In this document: piece after piece, positions 34,695-47,700 of the stretch
How positions within the stretch are numbered: the stretch's first letter is position 1
Layout of the letters: every line of letters begins with the position of its first letter
NCBI GenBank assembly: GCA_027922465.2
Contig: BQMF02000290.1
Span: 310,001 to 374,000 of the forward strand
Reading direction: 5' to 3'
DNA from: Turritopsis dohrnii
Taxonomy: Eukaryota; Cnidaria; Hydrozoa; Anthoathecata; Oceaniidae
Length of the DNA: 64,000 bases
Translations under genes and position numbers: made by a program
The notes under the pieces: model-generated
What the model was told of the DNA's origin: nothing
Seen by the model: only the letters and a program-made list of their open reading frames with translations
The model's database searches: none

Positions 34695-35954
34695 CAGAGC
34701 ATCCTGAAAAGTTTAGTTCTTTTGGTTATTCCAAGAAATGAAGATACATAAAACCGAGCCAAAGATATTTTAAGCTGTACACTGCGCATGTCCGTGAAAT
34801 TTAAGATTAGGAGAGAAACAAACGACGAAGCTGAAGACAAGACGTTCGAACTGACTGTCACAGAAACTTACGCGAGAAAAAAGTTTTGATAAATATTTAT
34901 TGTACATACTTTTCGAAATAATAGTTAATTAGAATAAGTAATTTGGAGTTTTGAGTCCTTGGGTTTCCAACCCGTATTTATCACCCCCTCCGTTTCGACA
35001 GCCCAGAATCTTCCGCCCTATCGAAACCAACTTTCACGCTACTCTCTGTTACACCATTCGTTACTACCCCCTCACTTCACGCAGCCACTCCCTGTTGATT
35101 ATCAAAAATGTATAGGAATTACTTATTAGACCGATCTCATTTCACTTACGAAGTGAAAATCCTTGGAGAAAGTCGTTTTGTTTATCACCACTTGTACTTG
35201 CGACATTTTTTTTTGGGTTCTTGCAATAATATACTGCAGTTCTTAACGATCTGTTGGAATTAGACAAAGAGCATTTGAGGATAAAATGTTATGGAATTTC
35301 TTCGTTCGTGAAATGTTTTGAAGAGATTCACTTGAAACCAAACATGAATCGAATGGCACAAAACAGAACAAAGCGTAACATCTAAACCATGTCCACTCAG
35401 CGCCCATCATTCGAATACCACGTGACTCATGTATTTGCATATACTTGTTTTAAAATTGGTGGCAGTAGAACAAGAGGTGGTAACTGCATCTCATTGTTGC
35501 ACCTACAAGCCCAAATCGGTCGTTTCGTGACCCTTCAACGGACTGGTTATCGGGTGTTCGGGTTAACGAGTGATTTTAACAGGGTTCTGTTTATCGTGGA
35601 ATGTCAACAATTATTTTTTTAAGCAAACGATACTCTAATGTGACATAAACAAAATTAGATTTCTCTTTTTAGACAGTGCTCAGTACTCAAAAATACAGAC
35701 CAATAGCTAGCAGAGTAAAGACATTCTTTTCTTGAATACTCACAATTTCTCCAATCTTCAGTCACGTGAGTCAAATGAGTTGAAGAATAAAATGTCGTTT
35801 CTCAAACATAAATCTATATCTATTTTATATACATTTATTTACAAAGTTTCTCTGTTGCAAACATTTTATCATATCACAGTCATATGTGCTCATCATTTTC
35901 ATCTGCGAGGGATCTCTTTCGTTTTTATTTAATCTGTTATTTGAAACGCCATTT
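34695..35954. other. Convergent intergenic tract
   Basis: Holds the 3' ends of two converging genes. Reverse-strand AATAAA motifs at 35924-35929 and 35834-35839 are candidate polyadenylation signals for the CASPR-like gene, 26 and about 116 nt past its stop. No gene is seen. Confidence 0.45.
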
Positions 35955-38900
35955 TTACGGATTACAACACTCATCAGCAGATGTCGCTTTTTCAATGACT
36001 TTCTTCTTCAACAATTTTATTTGTTCATCAGCCTCCCTTTCACATTCTTCTCTTGAACTGACGTCATCAAATAAAAGCCTTGTCTCCGAGCTTGGTGAAT
36101 CGTGTTCTCGTTCATACAGTTCATAAAAGCCGTCGGAATTACGTGCGTTATCATAATGGGCAACATCTTCGTCGTCGGAAAATTCTTCCGAATGTTCCTG
36201 TATTGTTGGATGTGCATACAATGGGAAGGCATCAGAGGGCACAGATGGTCTTCTATTTACTGGAACCAGTCTAGTTATTGGGCCATTTGCTAACTGACAT
36301 CTCCCACCATTGTTATTTAACATTTGCACATGGGTGCTGTACTCCACTGGATGGGCACACCTGACAACAGGTTTCCTAAAGCCATTCATAGGCAACACTG
36401 GATAGTACGTATGTTCCTTATAAACAGAAGTACCATTCTTGCTGGGAACTTTCACGGTCTTTGAAGCGATTTCTGAGTTGATAGATAGCCTTTTGGGTCT
36501 TTCCTGTGCAGAATAATACTTGCGTTGTGTTTGTGACTGTTTTGGAGAGAGTGTACATTCGCTCTCCTTCATTGAACTGTTTTGTGAGTGATGACTGAAT
36601 TCTGAATTTGTATCAATGACGGAATCTGCTTCGCCGTCAGTGGCAGTGGTGCTGTACGCTATATCTGTCTCTAGTGAATTACTGCGAGACAAGCTTTGAG
36701 CCTGTTTGGAATCTGTAGAGGTATGATATTGTTGGCTAGAATCAATGCTGTGGTTGTTTTTCTCTTTGCAAAAAGAAAATTCGTCGTCATCAACATCAAC
36801 GTCATGGATATTCGGCTTTGATCCACCGACAATTGTCGGAGCTGAAGCTGTTCTACTTCCCCATCCCGATAAGCGCTTAAACTTTCTTTTGCCTCGTATA
36901 TCCTCCAATGTTCGAATACGGATTCGAGTGCTTTCGTCATCGGTTATCGTGTACGATGGTTCTGGTGTACTCGTAGGAAAAGTCGTTGACAACCGATAAA
37001 TATCCCAGTCAGATTGGTCTTCGGTAGCCGTCGAATAACGATTGTAGTCTTCGATTTCTATACGTGGTTTTGAGACATGATCTCCGTATATGCATTTCAT
37101 TAGAATATCTTTCAATTGTTGCTTGAACAAAAGCAATACGAGCGACACCAGCAGTAAGCACAGTAACACGCCCACCGCCACGATTGTAATCAACCAAGGT
37201 TTGGAGAGTAGCGAGTCAATTGTCTCTGCTTGAACTTTCTCAACGACGATTGTGCCGTTGTACTTTGTCCGATTGTGAAACATGGAATCATCAATAATAT
37301 TTGGGCGTACGTTTGTCATAAGGTTTGTTGTTTTCTTTGGGGCGCTTGTGGGTAAGGGCGTTGTCCCATAACACTTTAATTCACCGACTGTGAAAAATGA
37401 CTTTTCGTTGGTTTCCGGCCCAATACTAAACTGGACGTGTGTGACAGGTAAAGTCTTTTTATCTTCGAGAAAACCAGCGTCAAAGCGCCATTTTGCGTCG
37501 CCCACGTCACAATTACAGTCTTTGATATTTCCTAAAAAAACCCGGAAACCTTTATCATCAATGCTGAAATTATAAATATTCTGTAACAAGGACACTTTTT
37601 AATTTTTTACCGTCTTCACATTTTTTTAAGCCCGAACTATGTATGTTTGAAAAGATTGCATTACATACCTTTGACATCCTTTGCACATGACCGATCCATT
37701 CCACAAGCACATTTTCGACTTTTAGGGGTCGCACCTCCCCAGTAATATTGAACTTGTGAATCACGTGAAAGCCATCTTGCTCCCTTTAAGTGCACGTGAC
37801 GAAATCGACCAACATCAAAAAGCAATCGAGAACTTTGACAGTCGTATCGAATGTATTGCTGGCATTTTATGCTGACTGAAAGCAGATCCATGATGGCGGC
37901 CTTTGTTACGGAATACTGAATATCATGGTAATAGAAGCTTATTGATGCCTTTATTATTTTACCTTCTCCGACCCGAGTCTCGTTTTTAATGTTATGTTTG
38001 ATGACCGTAGCACCGGATGTCATATCACAATACACAGGAAACACTCGTTGATTGTTTGGGCAAATCTTGTAAGTACCACTTACAGTTTGACCTGATTCTT
38101 TAATTTCTTGACAGGACCGCTTGTGTATACACGACTCACATCGGCTGCCGGTGTAATCGGTGTTTTTGCAGTCACATATTGCACGTCGTTGTGATTGTGA
38201 GCAGTTTGAACCGTGTTGGCAAGGATTCGGAAAACATGCATCTTTAATTCGACACTGTTCAATAATATGTATTTTTTGCTCAATACTTTTTGAGGAAAAT
38301 GTGATCTGTTTTCGATCTATCAGAAGCTTGCGAAAGCATGTTACCAAACCGGGTAGCTGAGGTGTGCTTCCACCGAATCGAATAGTAGACATAAACAGGC
38401 CTATTTCTTCCGACAACTTGAAATGTTGCCGAAATTTATACAGTTCCTTTTCTTGATCCACTTGTAAAGAGATGGTACTTTCGTTTCGTTTTATCATTAC
38501 ATTGATCGTATGCCAATCGCCGTCGTTGATCAAAACGGACGATTTAACACGTATCGCATCGTTACTTGCAAGACCAAGGAATGACATTGTTAAGTAGACC
38601 CTGCCGGAAATTAGATCCAGATCAACTCCGCCGTTTGTGCTTAAATGAGTGGCGATGTGTCCGTTAGGTTCAAATGTACGAAGCTCGATTTCAATCTCCA
38701 ACTTGTTCTTACTCAAGATGTCTCTTTTGACTTTTAAGATAGATGTTTCAGAGTATAGCCCGAAAATGTTGTAATCGTTGTTAGGACAAAAAAATGAGAG
38801 CTGTCCATGAGTTTCAAAAGTCGAAAATTTTTCAATGGCACCATACAGCAAATCCACGCTGTTGAATCGAACATCCGCTAAGCAACCTATGAAATTCTTC

Positions 38901-41900
38901 TTTCCTCTGTTGTCATGACAATTCAAATCCAGCTTCTCATCTTCACCAAAACCACCGACATAAAGGTATGTGTCTAAATTCAATTGCTCGAAACCGGACT
39001 GGGTGTTACGGGTTTGAGTGACGTCATCGACTGTCAGAAACACGTGAGTTCCATTTTCACGTAGCAGTGTGACGTCATGCCACGTATCGTCGTTGAATTG
39101 ATTATCCAGAATAATCTGATGAGTTCCTGATTGCTCATCAGCGGAACCGAAGTTACCAGTATACCTAACATATAAAAACAATTTTGAATAAGTCTTTTTT
39201 CCTCCAAAATAAACAAAATGCTGAGTCAGAGAAGTAAGGAAAATACTAAAATAATGACGTAATTGTTCAAAAGAGCTCATTCTGTTGTGCTGTTATGAGG
39301 CTCAGCAACTTTTTTTTGCTTGATACAAATATGCACAAGAGATTTAGTTCAACTGAACCTCTCTCTCAAGGAGAACGTGACCTGATATTTTGATATGACT
39401 CAGTGGCTGTTTATATGGAAGCCGAGCCATCCTGTTTGCAGGGCTGGAAATTTTTTCTGTTTATTTGAAGCGGGCTGGCCCTGCAAGCAGGCTGGCTCAG
39501 GCTCGCATATAAACAGCCTCTCAGTCCGGCGTTGAGTCCTAGATCCTCTCTTCAGGTTTACACGGAAAGCATAAAAACATTTTGTCTGAGACTCGTCCCC
39601 AAAACATTAATTTTATTCATTGTTCATGATTGTCTGACAGGTGGCAAGGTATTGCTGTAGGGATTGTTCGCAAATGACGTTCGCCATTTCTTCAAAATTT
39701 TTGATCCCCCCTCCCCCCTCCATCAACCTGCGTCAACTTAGCTTTACCCCCTCTCCCTGAGTTGACGTCATCTTTTGGGAAGAGACCCTCTCTTAAGTTA
39801 CATATAGATCGGTGTAACAAAAGGGAACACTCCCCTCTTACTACTTGACTGCTATCGAGTTATTGTAATCTGTAAAAATGACATCTCAGGAGGAGAGTGA
39901 GAAAAGCCCTAGTAACAATTTTTAATTTTATTTTCTTATTGAGTTTATTTATGCAAAGAAAATTATTCTCAGAACAATTAGAGGTTGGCCTTCGTTAATC
40001 TAATTTACTGGGATTAATCGATTGGCAGATGGTTTTCTGATAAACGTGATACATTTATCCAAAGATCCTCGCAAAGAGGTTAATCGCTATTCCAAGATTT
40101 TTTATTTCAAACAAGAAAGCCAATTGTTCTATTGTCTTTAAAATGAAAATATTTTGGTCAATAAACCATGCTATTTTGTTACCACCCAGAAAAAAAAATA
40201 AGAGAAGGGAATTTTTCGAAACTGGACTGTTTTGCTTTTAAAAATTAATTCAAGAAACAAGACTGGTTATTTGTCTTGTCTGAAGTGTTTTTGTTGTAGT
40301 AGTGAAAAAACAGGTTTGCTCTTTGTCAACAAGAAGGCGTGTTTTGATATATCAAACAACGCAAAAAAGAAGAGAAATGAAAGCAAAGAAGTGCTATTAT
40401 ATTTGCTCTAACATGCAGCTGGGGAGAAAATCCATATTTCACAAGTCGTCAACGTAAATTAACTGTATAAACAACGAAATTCAAAAAAATTGAAATTAAA
40501 AATGAAACAGCAGAGTATGTCAATAATTCGATCAGATCATGAATTAATGATGTTCATCGTGGCTACTGTCTCTTTTAACCAAATTTCTAAATTTGAAAGA
40601 GCATAAAAGCAATTGGGATTAGCGAGCTTTCAATGTCAATAACAAGATTTTCTATTGTGACTTCTTGCGTTTCTCCTTCCAGTAAAGAAAAAACATGGTT
40701 GCCGTAAAAAAAACAACCTAGGTACGAGTTGGCAGCATCAATAAGAATTGTTCTTTTTAAACGTAACAAAAAGAAACCTTGTGCCCAGTATTTCAAGTGG
40801 ACATGTGTATACACAAAAATAACACGCCAAATTTAAATTTAATTAAGAATTAGTTTGGAAGGGAGGTTGTAATCAGATCATCTTCTCAGCATCTCGATCG
40901 TTCCGTTCGAAGCGAAAAGGTTGCTCAATTTACTGTATCCACACAAAGAAACTTTATTAAGTTCATTTCTCCCCCGACATTTATTAATTTATTTATTTAT
41001 TTATTTATTTAGTATTGTTTTACGTGGCTAGCCTCACTCAGTTGCTATTGCATCTGCTTTCCAGGAGGGGCCACGGCTTAGGTTGGAGGCTCCAATGTAA
41101 AAGAACACAAAACTTATAAAACATCACGAGGATGGATGTTATGACGTCAAAATATCCATCATGCTTGAAACGACGAAAATGGAAATTTTTAAAGTTGGAA
41201 AGATGTTTGAACAAATACAGCTGTTTATTTGAAGGACGTGAGATATCCACTCTCTTATTTATATTCACGCGTACATGAGAACACGTGATCAGTTTTGTTC
41301 CAAATAAATGTGAATGATAACAAAGAGAAAGGAAAGACATATTTTCCCAACATAAAATGTTTTTATGACTGCTTGTAAAATAACTTCAGTGGTGATTTGG
41401 GATTATAATTGCTTTTTCGCCAATATGCGTAGCCTTGATCGAAAGATCATAACAGATGCACAGCCTGGTTATTTTGACATTTTTGTACAAGCAGTTTGAT
41501 TTCCAGGCTGTCAGGAGAAAACGTATGGCTGTTACGCCTTACTAGATTGATGCCGCCAAAAAAATTTATGTTTCTTAGAGAGCATATAAAACAATGGCAA
41601 AATATGAAAACATCGCACAATTCATTTACGATAGTTTCATGTAAAGGTTACGAAGCAACACAAGGAGGTGTTTTAATATCCTTGTAACACAATGTATCAA
41701 GTGTTAAAAGTTTGCACTAGTGTGCTGCTTAGCAACTAAGCTTTCGACGCATGGAGACAATAGGAACTATCAGCGGTAATCTCGTTCCAACCCTCAACAG
41801 AAAGTCCCTCCCTAATCTCAAATGAATAGGATTGCATTGTATTGACGACTGACTTAAAAGACGACTATCTCGGTTGGGGCTGTTATTTTCGTCATTAGAA

Positions 41901-42499
41901 TCAAAATAAGCTAACCCCATTTACAAAAGTTTCCATCGATATAGAAAATAATCGCATAAAATATTACAATTATGATTTTGAGAATTTTTTTTTTTTTTAC
42001 ATCCGCGGTGCAGAAGTTTATAAAAAGCCCATTGACTCGTTACGTTAATTTCGTTTCATACTTCAACTATCAATGAAATCATGATCAAGAGTGATTGGAT
42101 TAAAAAAAATATATTACAGGAAGTTCCACGACTGCAATGAACAAAATTTACTTAAAATTAAAGCTGGATATATTCCGGCAGCAGTGCAAAATGGCTTACG
42201 ATTTTGTTGCAAGAAAGCAATGCAATGTCTAAACTAAGAAAAAAGAACAATTTACTAAAAACTTACACAATTTTTCCTCTTTTTAATTCCAACAGCAAGA
42301 AATCGCCTTGCTCTCCACAACTGTAAAGTAATACTCCAAAGGCTTCAGTCGTTTTAAACCGCAAGATCACTTTGTCTTTACTGCTTTCAAAAGGAGCTTC
42401 TGTAATCTTGTATTTAACATATTCGGAACCTTTAAAACTTGCAGTAGACTCTCCACAAACAATTGGTATCAACCAGAGGAAGGCCAAGAAAACAAGCAT
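35955..42499 (-). CDS. Neurexin-IV/CASPR-like (contactin-associated) adhesion receptor
   Basis: Three exons (42499-42267, 39164-37669, 37531-35955) join in phases 2 and 1 to give 1101 residues. A signal peptide (MLVFLAFLWLIPIVCG) is followed by laminin-G domain 1 (about 25-172, WHDVTLLRENGT, FIGCLADVRF), laminin-G domain 2 (about 205-356, DGDWHTINVMIKRN), an EGF repeat (382-421, CFPNPCQHGSNC), a fibrinogen-C-like segment (about 424-635, FPVYCDMTSGATV ... YYWGGATPKSRKCACGMDRS, WRFDAGFLEDKKTLPVTHV), a membrane span (688-712) and a 390-residue Ser/acidic tail. The LamG, EGF and fibrinogen-like order is that of CASPR/neurexin-IV proteins, which organise cell contacts in glia, neurons and epithelia. 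The copy lacks the N-terminal discoidin domain and has two rather than four LamG domains. Exon 3 starts at an acceptor inside a longer open frame, chosen because the phase and the CxC pattern fit. Confidence 0.88.
39405..39519. mobile_element. 115-bp MITE in a CASPR-like intron
   Basis: GGCTGTTTATATGGAAGCC and its near-inverse ending CATATAAACAGCC bound the element. CTCAGT flanks both sides (39399-39404 and 39520-39525), a likely 6-bp target duplication. The interior carries GAGCCA and GCAGGGCTGG with inverted copies, related in style to 125-461. Confidence 0.75.
40587..40814 (-). other. Coding-like open stretch in a CASPR-like intron
   Basis: An open frame (YWAQGFFLLRLKRTILIDAA ... GETQEVTIENLVIDIESSLI) looks coding by composition but has no recognised family. 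Its splice borders are unclear and it lies in the 3.1-kb first intron of the CASPR-like gene on the same strand. Confidence 0.2.
40983..41011. repeat. (ATTT)n simple repeat
   Basis: Tandem ATTT units; a simple microsatellite. Confidence 0.8.
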
Positions 42500-44974
42500 T
42501 TCAACTGGATCAGATTAGCTTTTATTCCTTTTTTCTCTCGTTTGCAAACTGCCAGTTAATTCATAAATGTGTGTTAATTCACCAACTCACAGAATGTTGA
42601 GGTGATTTCATTAATTTTTGTTTTTTGAAACATTACCCCATCAAGCCTGCTTTAGCGATAACAGCTGATTTTGTTAAAGAATTAAACTCAATAAGTCGGA
42701 AGATAGCATATATGATAATTCTTAATTTTTTCTTTCTTTTCGCACAATGGCAAGAACAAAAACGACACAAGTTTAAGTTAATGTGGATGATCAAATGTCG
42801 CTTTTGTTTTTTTTTCATTCCTTTTTTGTTTGATGTAACATGCATAAATTATGCATGAGTATTTTAATAAATTCACATCAAGTAAAGAAACTATTGGCTA
42901 TTGTCTGTAATTATCTCATGCATAGAATTAATTAAAAACTGCGACTTCAAATAATAATAGAAGAAGCGAATGAACTAGAAGAAGTTCCAGCAAAACATAA
43001 GGATACTTTGTAAAAAAGTAAAGTGAGCAGACTGTAGTGTTTTCTTGTCTTTGTTTATCTAAATCATATTTACTCAGAGTAAACGTTGAACCTGCAATGT
43101 TTGTATCAAGGAGGGATATTGAAGGTTAAGGTGTTGTGGAATCGATCAACATAAAAAAATTAATTGTACCGGGTTGCTGGGTGCATCGAGACATGTAAAA
43201 ATAATACTTGGATTTTGAGTGTTCCTTTTTCAAAGAATTTCAGAACATGACAAAGTGGATAAAATGCGAATTCAAGCGATTTAAAAGTGCTGCTACACTA
43301 TTTGATATCAGATTTGGAAAGACGAAGGAATATTTGCTAAAATAATTACGATTTGTATGAGGAACATTTCAGTTTTCACATGTTTCTGACGAACATACTT
43401 TTTTTCCTCTCTTTCTTTCTTCTGGTACCTTAGGATAAATAGAAACGAAGCTGCTTTTTCTTTGAAGTATTATTAACTGATATTTTGAAATAAACAATTG
43501 ATTGAATAAAATAAAAATGAAATACTTCCGAAAGTTAATCAATTTAAACTGTAAAAACTTTTACTGAACTCAAATATACGAGATTAAGATTTTGGGCCAA
43601 AAAACAGGGATTTATTTTCAAACAATTTTCAACCGCAGAAGCTAAACTCCGGAGAAGTTGTTCTACTGTTTCCATAAAGTCTTCAAAACATTTCTGGCTT
43701 GTTGTCATGTAATTCCTTTGAAGTTTCTTCATTGCTTTCTCTTCATATTATGACGAAAGTAAAACGAAAAACAGTTCCTTTGATACTTCACTTCACCCTC
43801 GTTTTATTTCTACATGTAAACGAAGGTAAAGACGAAGCAATCCAATTAACTTCAATAGATATTTTAATTTAATTTTTTTTCTGTTGATCACCAATGTATT
43901 GATGTAATAAAGATTTTAATTTTGATTCTTATTCAAAATATCATCACTGAAGAGTTGACATGAGGTCGACGAAATTACTTTCGATGTGAATGTATTTTTT
44001 ATATACTTATAAGCAAATGAAATAGAATGACGAAAAAAAAAAAGAAGAATCGAAATTAGCCGTTTTGCTTGGGATGAAATAACCAAAATAATTGATAAAA
44101 ATTCTAATTTCAGTATACAGTTAAATTTCATCTGGGGGAAAGAGGAACCAAAGACTGCCTTCAGTTGTTGTGAATTTACCGTCTGATTGCAAAAATCTTC
44201 AAGAAAGTGCAGTGACGTCAGTAACAGAATGTGGTTAACCTTTTTCTAAAAATAGTTTTGTCTTTAGAGATGTAAAAGTAAATATGGTGGAGATAATTGA
44301 TGTTGGCTTCTTATAGAAACATGATTTTCTTGAATATTTGACATTGCAGAAAAAATCTGTCTCCTTTATTCTGGCTTTCTTGTTTCTTTTGATATTTTTC
44401 TACTATGATGTGACTTTTTGTTTTTTAGGTAATTGGACGATACCTCTGATTTTTAATAAAAAGTAAATTCAACACTATATAATGTCATTTGATAAAGTAA
44501 TATCAATGATAAAATCAAAACAACATATTTTTTTTCCGACATAACCCCTCCTCTTTGTTCACAAAATGTTCTTTTTTTTCAAAAATTCTAACGGATAATT
44601 TCCATATGTCGTCACAACAGAGTATTTCAAAATATGTCTTCTTTTTAAAACCGCTGGCCACATGGCACTATTTTTTGAGAACAATCATAAGACTTGTATT
44701 GATTTATTCATTGAAATGAGCATAAACGTTCTCATATTGTTTATGACGTCAGTGATTGAAGCAATTTCAAAACAACATGCTTATGATTTCGTGCTTGGAA
44801 GAATAAAGGTCTATACTACTTTAGATTGAGAAACTTTCAAATGCTCCTCATGGGAAAAACTCTTCTGTCCTTCCCCTCCCAACCTCATCAAATTTGACAG
44901 CCACGTATTTTGTTATGTCAGTCTAAAATATATAAAAATATACTACAAAAAATAAACTCCATAGAGATTTCCCT
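42500..44974. other. Upstream region of the CASPR-like gene and intergenic tract
   Basis: No gene is recognised. Open frames here are short and AT-rich. Confidence 0.4.
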
Positions 44975-45053
44975 GTTTTATCTTGATCCGTCGTCACATG
45001 TTTTAATCTTGATCCGTCGTCACATGTTTTATCTTGATCCGTCGTCACATTTT
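44975..45053. repeat. Three tandem copies of a 26-bp unit
   Basis: The unit TCTTGATCCGTCGTCACATG plus a short T/A spacer is repeated three times with few changes. Confidence 0.8.
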
Positions 45054-45196
45054 TGAAAATGAAAAGCAAACTAACAAGCTTGTTTTAGCCAATCAAGAAG
45101 GGATTTAAATTTTTGACCTCCTTAGACACATAATCTGAGCCACCCCATTTTAAAAAAGCCAGTTGTATACTAGGTGTTGCAACACTTATCAACCTC

Positions 45197-45297
45197 GAAC
45201 CCAGGGTTTCTTGTGTTTTCGATATAGGAATAGTGGCGGATAGCCAATATACGATTCGTCGCTATCCGTATATTGAAAAGACAACAGACCTTGTGTT
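45197..45297. repeat. Hairpin MITE related to 9328-9391
   Basis: GAACCCAGGGTTTCTTGTGT and an inverted partner ending GACCTTGTGTTC flank an inner palindrome (GGATAGC ... GCTATCC). It shares GTTTCTTGT and GAATAGTG with the smaller hairpin at 9328-9391. Confidence 0.55.
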
Positions 45298-45547
45298 CAG
45301 CTGTTGGTTATAGACAACAAGATCTCAATACTAAAATAATTTTTAAAGTTAAAATTTTCTTATAAATACTATAGAAACGTGTTCTTAGTTCTAGAAATAA
45401 TATTCCTCATTAGGTAACATAATAACTACAACCTTGCTATTTCAATACAATGTGAATAGGATTAGTGAAACTTCTTTGAAGATTTGACTTCATGAGGTAA
45501 GTTTTGAGTGTGAATATACAATCAGAACTTCTCTAGTGAACTAAAGC

Positions 45548-46060
45548 TTGCAGACATAACGCCTGTTTTTAAAAAAGACGACGCAACATATGCTAAAAAC
45601 TATAGGCCAATAAGTGTTCTTCCAAAAGTTTGAAAAAATGGTTGACGTCATTTGTGAACAATCCCTTGGTCAGAGTTTTTAAAAGGCGTTCCTCAAGGCT
45701 CGGTTTTGGGACCAATCCTGTTTAATATATACCTGAACGATTTATCTTTTATTATGAACAGTTGTGATGCGTGTAATTTCGCAGATGGTACGACTCCCTA
45801 TACCAGTGATCCCAACTTTGGATTTGTGTCTCAAACTCGAACATGATTGTGCTCTCCTGAAATTGAACATTGAAAAATGTCATCTCCTTATATGTGGCAA
45901 AAAACTAGAAGAAACATTTGTGACTCTGGAAGTGGACTTAATTTGGGAAGAACAAAATGTAAAACTCCTTGGAATTACAATAGACAATCAACTGGAATTT
46001 GATAATCACGTTAGAACAATCTGTTCAAAAGCAGGATAAAAGTTAAGTGCTTTGACGCGT
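45548..46060 (+). pseudogene. LINE reverse-transcriptase fragment, 5' part
   Basis: Reverse-transcriptase motifs are recognisable despite stops: AKNYRPISVLPK, GVPQGSVLGPILFNIYLNDL, ACNFADGTTPYTSD (the catalytic ADD has become ADG) and KLLGITIDNQLEF. A deletion removed the segment between LPK and KGVPQG. It closely matches the LINE at 55812-57440, so it is the same family. Its 3' continuation lies at 50478-50835, beyond a DIRS element. Confidence 0.85.
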
Positions 46061-46079
46061 ATGGCAAAGCACTATGTCA

Positions 46080-46335
46080 TCCCCCCTCCCCCCCCCCCTT
46101 AAATTTTCGAATGTTTTTTTCAAATAATTCAAAATTCCAATTTTGAATTTTGAATAAAGGGGGGTTTACACATACACATTTAAAAATGAAGTTCTTATTT
46201 TACTTGTTCATTTGTTAAAGTTTCTTTTTTTGTTGATATTGATATCAGTTTAAAAAAAAAAATCCCCCCCTTCTTATTCCATCCCCCCCGCTTATTAGAA
46301 TTTAGAAAATTTTCCTACCTCCTGATTATTCGCCC
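46080..46335. repeat. C-rich and T-rich low-complexity block
   Basis: Runs of C (CCCCCCCTCCCC type) and G with TTTTGAATTTT stretches lie between the LINE fragment and the DIRS gag region. The block could include the left end of the DIRS element. Confidence 0.5.
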
Positions 46336-46358
46336 CCACCCCCCATTTTTCATATAGA

Positions 46359-47558
46359 ATGGAAAAACAATGTGAAGTAATTCCAGATGGGTAAGACCCA
46401 GGAAATTCTTCACCTTCAGGCTCGGATAAGGACCAAAATCAGGATCCAACGAGCAAATGAACAGCTAATGAAGTTTCCAGTGCACCACCAAAGAAACGAA
46501 AGATGGAGAGATTTGATCTCACAAAGCATGAGCCTGAACAATCATGGAAGCAGCTACCAGATGAGTTAGCATCTTTAGCACTGAACCAATTAAACCGTTA
46601 CATTCCAGATAAACAGCTTAAAGATAATATCATAGAACAGTATCCAGTACCTTCTAATGTTGAGACAAAGAAGGAAATAGACATGTACATGAAATAAATT
46701 TTAACAGATAAAGGGCAAAAACAATGTATATCCCTTGACAAAGCCTTTCAAAATATCCAAGAAAAAATTGGTCAAGTGTTAGGACCTCTATCTCATATTT
46801 GGGACTGCATGGAGAACCAACGATTCGACAGTCAGACAGCATATGATAATGCAGAGAATGATGGTGACAAGGCTGAGTTAGAAAGCAACTTAGATACAGC
46901 CAACACGTTTTGTGAACTTCTTGAAAAATCTGTCACAATGATCGGACAGGCATTTAACTCAGCATCGTATTATCGGAGACGTAGTATTCTGAACACGGTC
47001 ATTGGAGACAAGAAAAAAGTAAAGGGCATTCTGAAAGAGAATGCAGATGTCCTGCAATAAAACCGATCAGAGGAACTGTTTGGGGAGAAATTCAAGGAAA
47101 GGATACTGGCTCAAATCAAGTTGAAGAAGAAATCGAAAGAATTCTTGAGTGTTACAGAAGAGGCTAAATCGAACAGAAGCTCCTTAGGTGGTTTCAAGCA
47201 ACCCTTTCGTGGAGGCTCCCTCTCTCTTTCAAGGGTAGGGGGCAGAGTCACAGCTCAAATGTCTTCAGAAAGAGTTTCAACTTTCAGAACAAACGAGGTA
47301 AATCAATATGTTTTTCTTCCGAAAAATCTAAGCTCAGTGACAGTTTTGCCAATACAGGAGTTTTCAAATGTACACTACCTGGTGAAAAATCTATTTCCTG
47401 TAAAAAATTTAAATGGGTTTCCACTGGCAGGCAGAATAAGATATTTTCTAAAAAATTGGGAAAAATTAACAAACGACCAAGCAATTCTTCAAATAGTCCA
47501 GGGATATCAAATACCTTTCAATTGTTCTTCTCACCAGGATGTTTTGCAAAACCTGTAG
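46359..47558 (+). pseudogene. DIRS gag-like frame
   Basis: One reading frame runs from the ATG at 46359 to 47558, broken by four in-frame stops (near 46389, 46458, 46695 and 47058). It reads through SSAPPKKRKMERFDL, PDELASLALNQLNRYIPDK, QNIQEKIGQVLGPL and FKERILAQIKLKKKS. This is typical of the first frame of DIRS elements, whose function is assumed to be a capsid-like protein. It has no zinc knuckle. Confidence 0.65.
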
Positions 47559-47700
47559 TATCGAGCGAGCAGGAAACAAAACCTGTAGTATCGAGCGAGC
47601 AGGAAACACAACCTGTAGTATTGAGCGAGCAGGAAACAAAACCTGTAGTATCGAGCGAGCAGGAAACAAAACCTGTAGTATTGAACGAACAAGAAACAAA
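47549..47700 (+). repeat. Five 30-bp in-frame repeats in the DIRS pol region
   Basis: Five copies of ACCTGTAGTATCGAGCGAGC plus AGGAAACAAA encode KPVVSSEQET (with Q, L and N variants). They lie immediately before the reverse transcriptase (KLVGQEIEDMLSKGAIK). The repeat is open in more than one frame. Confidence 0.9.

Noticed and set aside
46080..46335. C-rich block as an assembly artefact or origin
   Set aside because: Low complexity only; it lies at the likely DIRS boundary and nothing else supports a special function.
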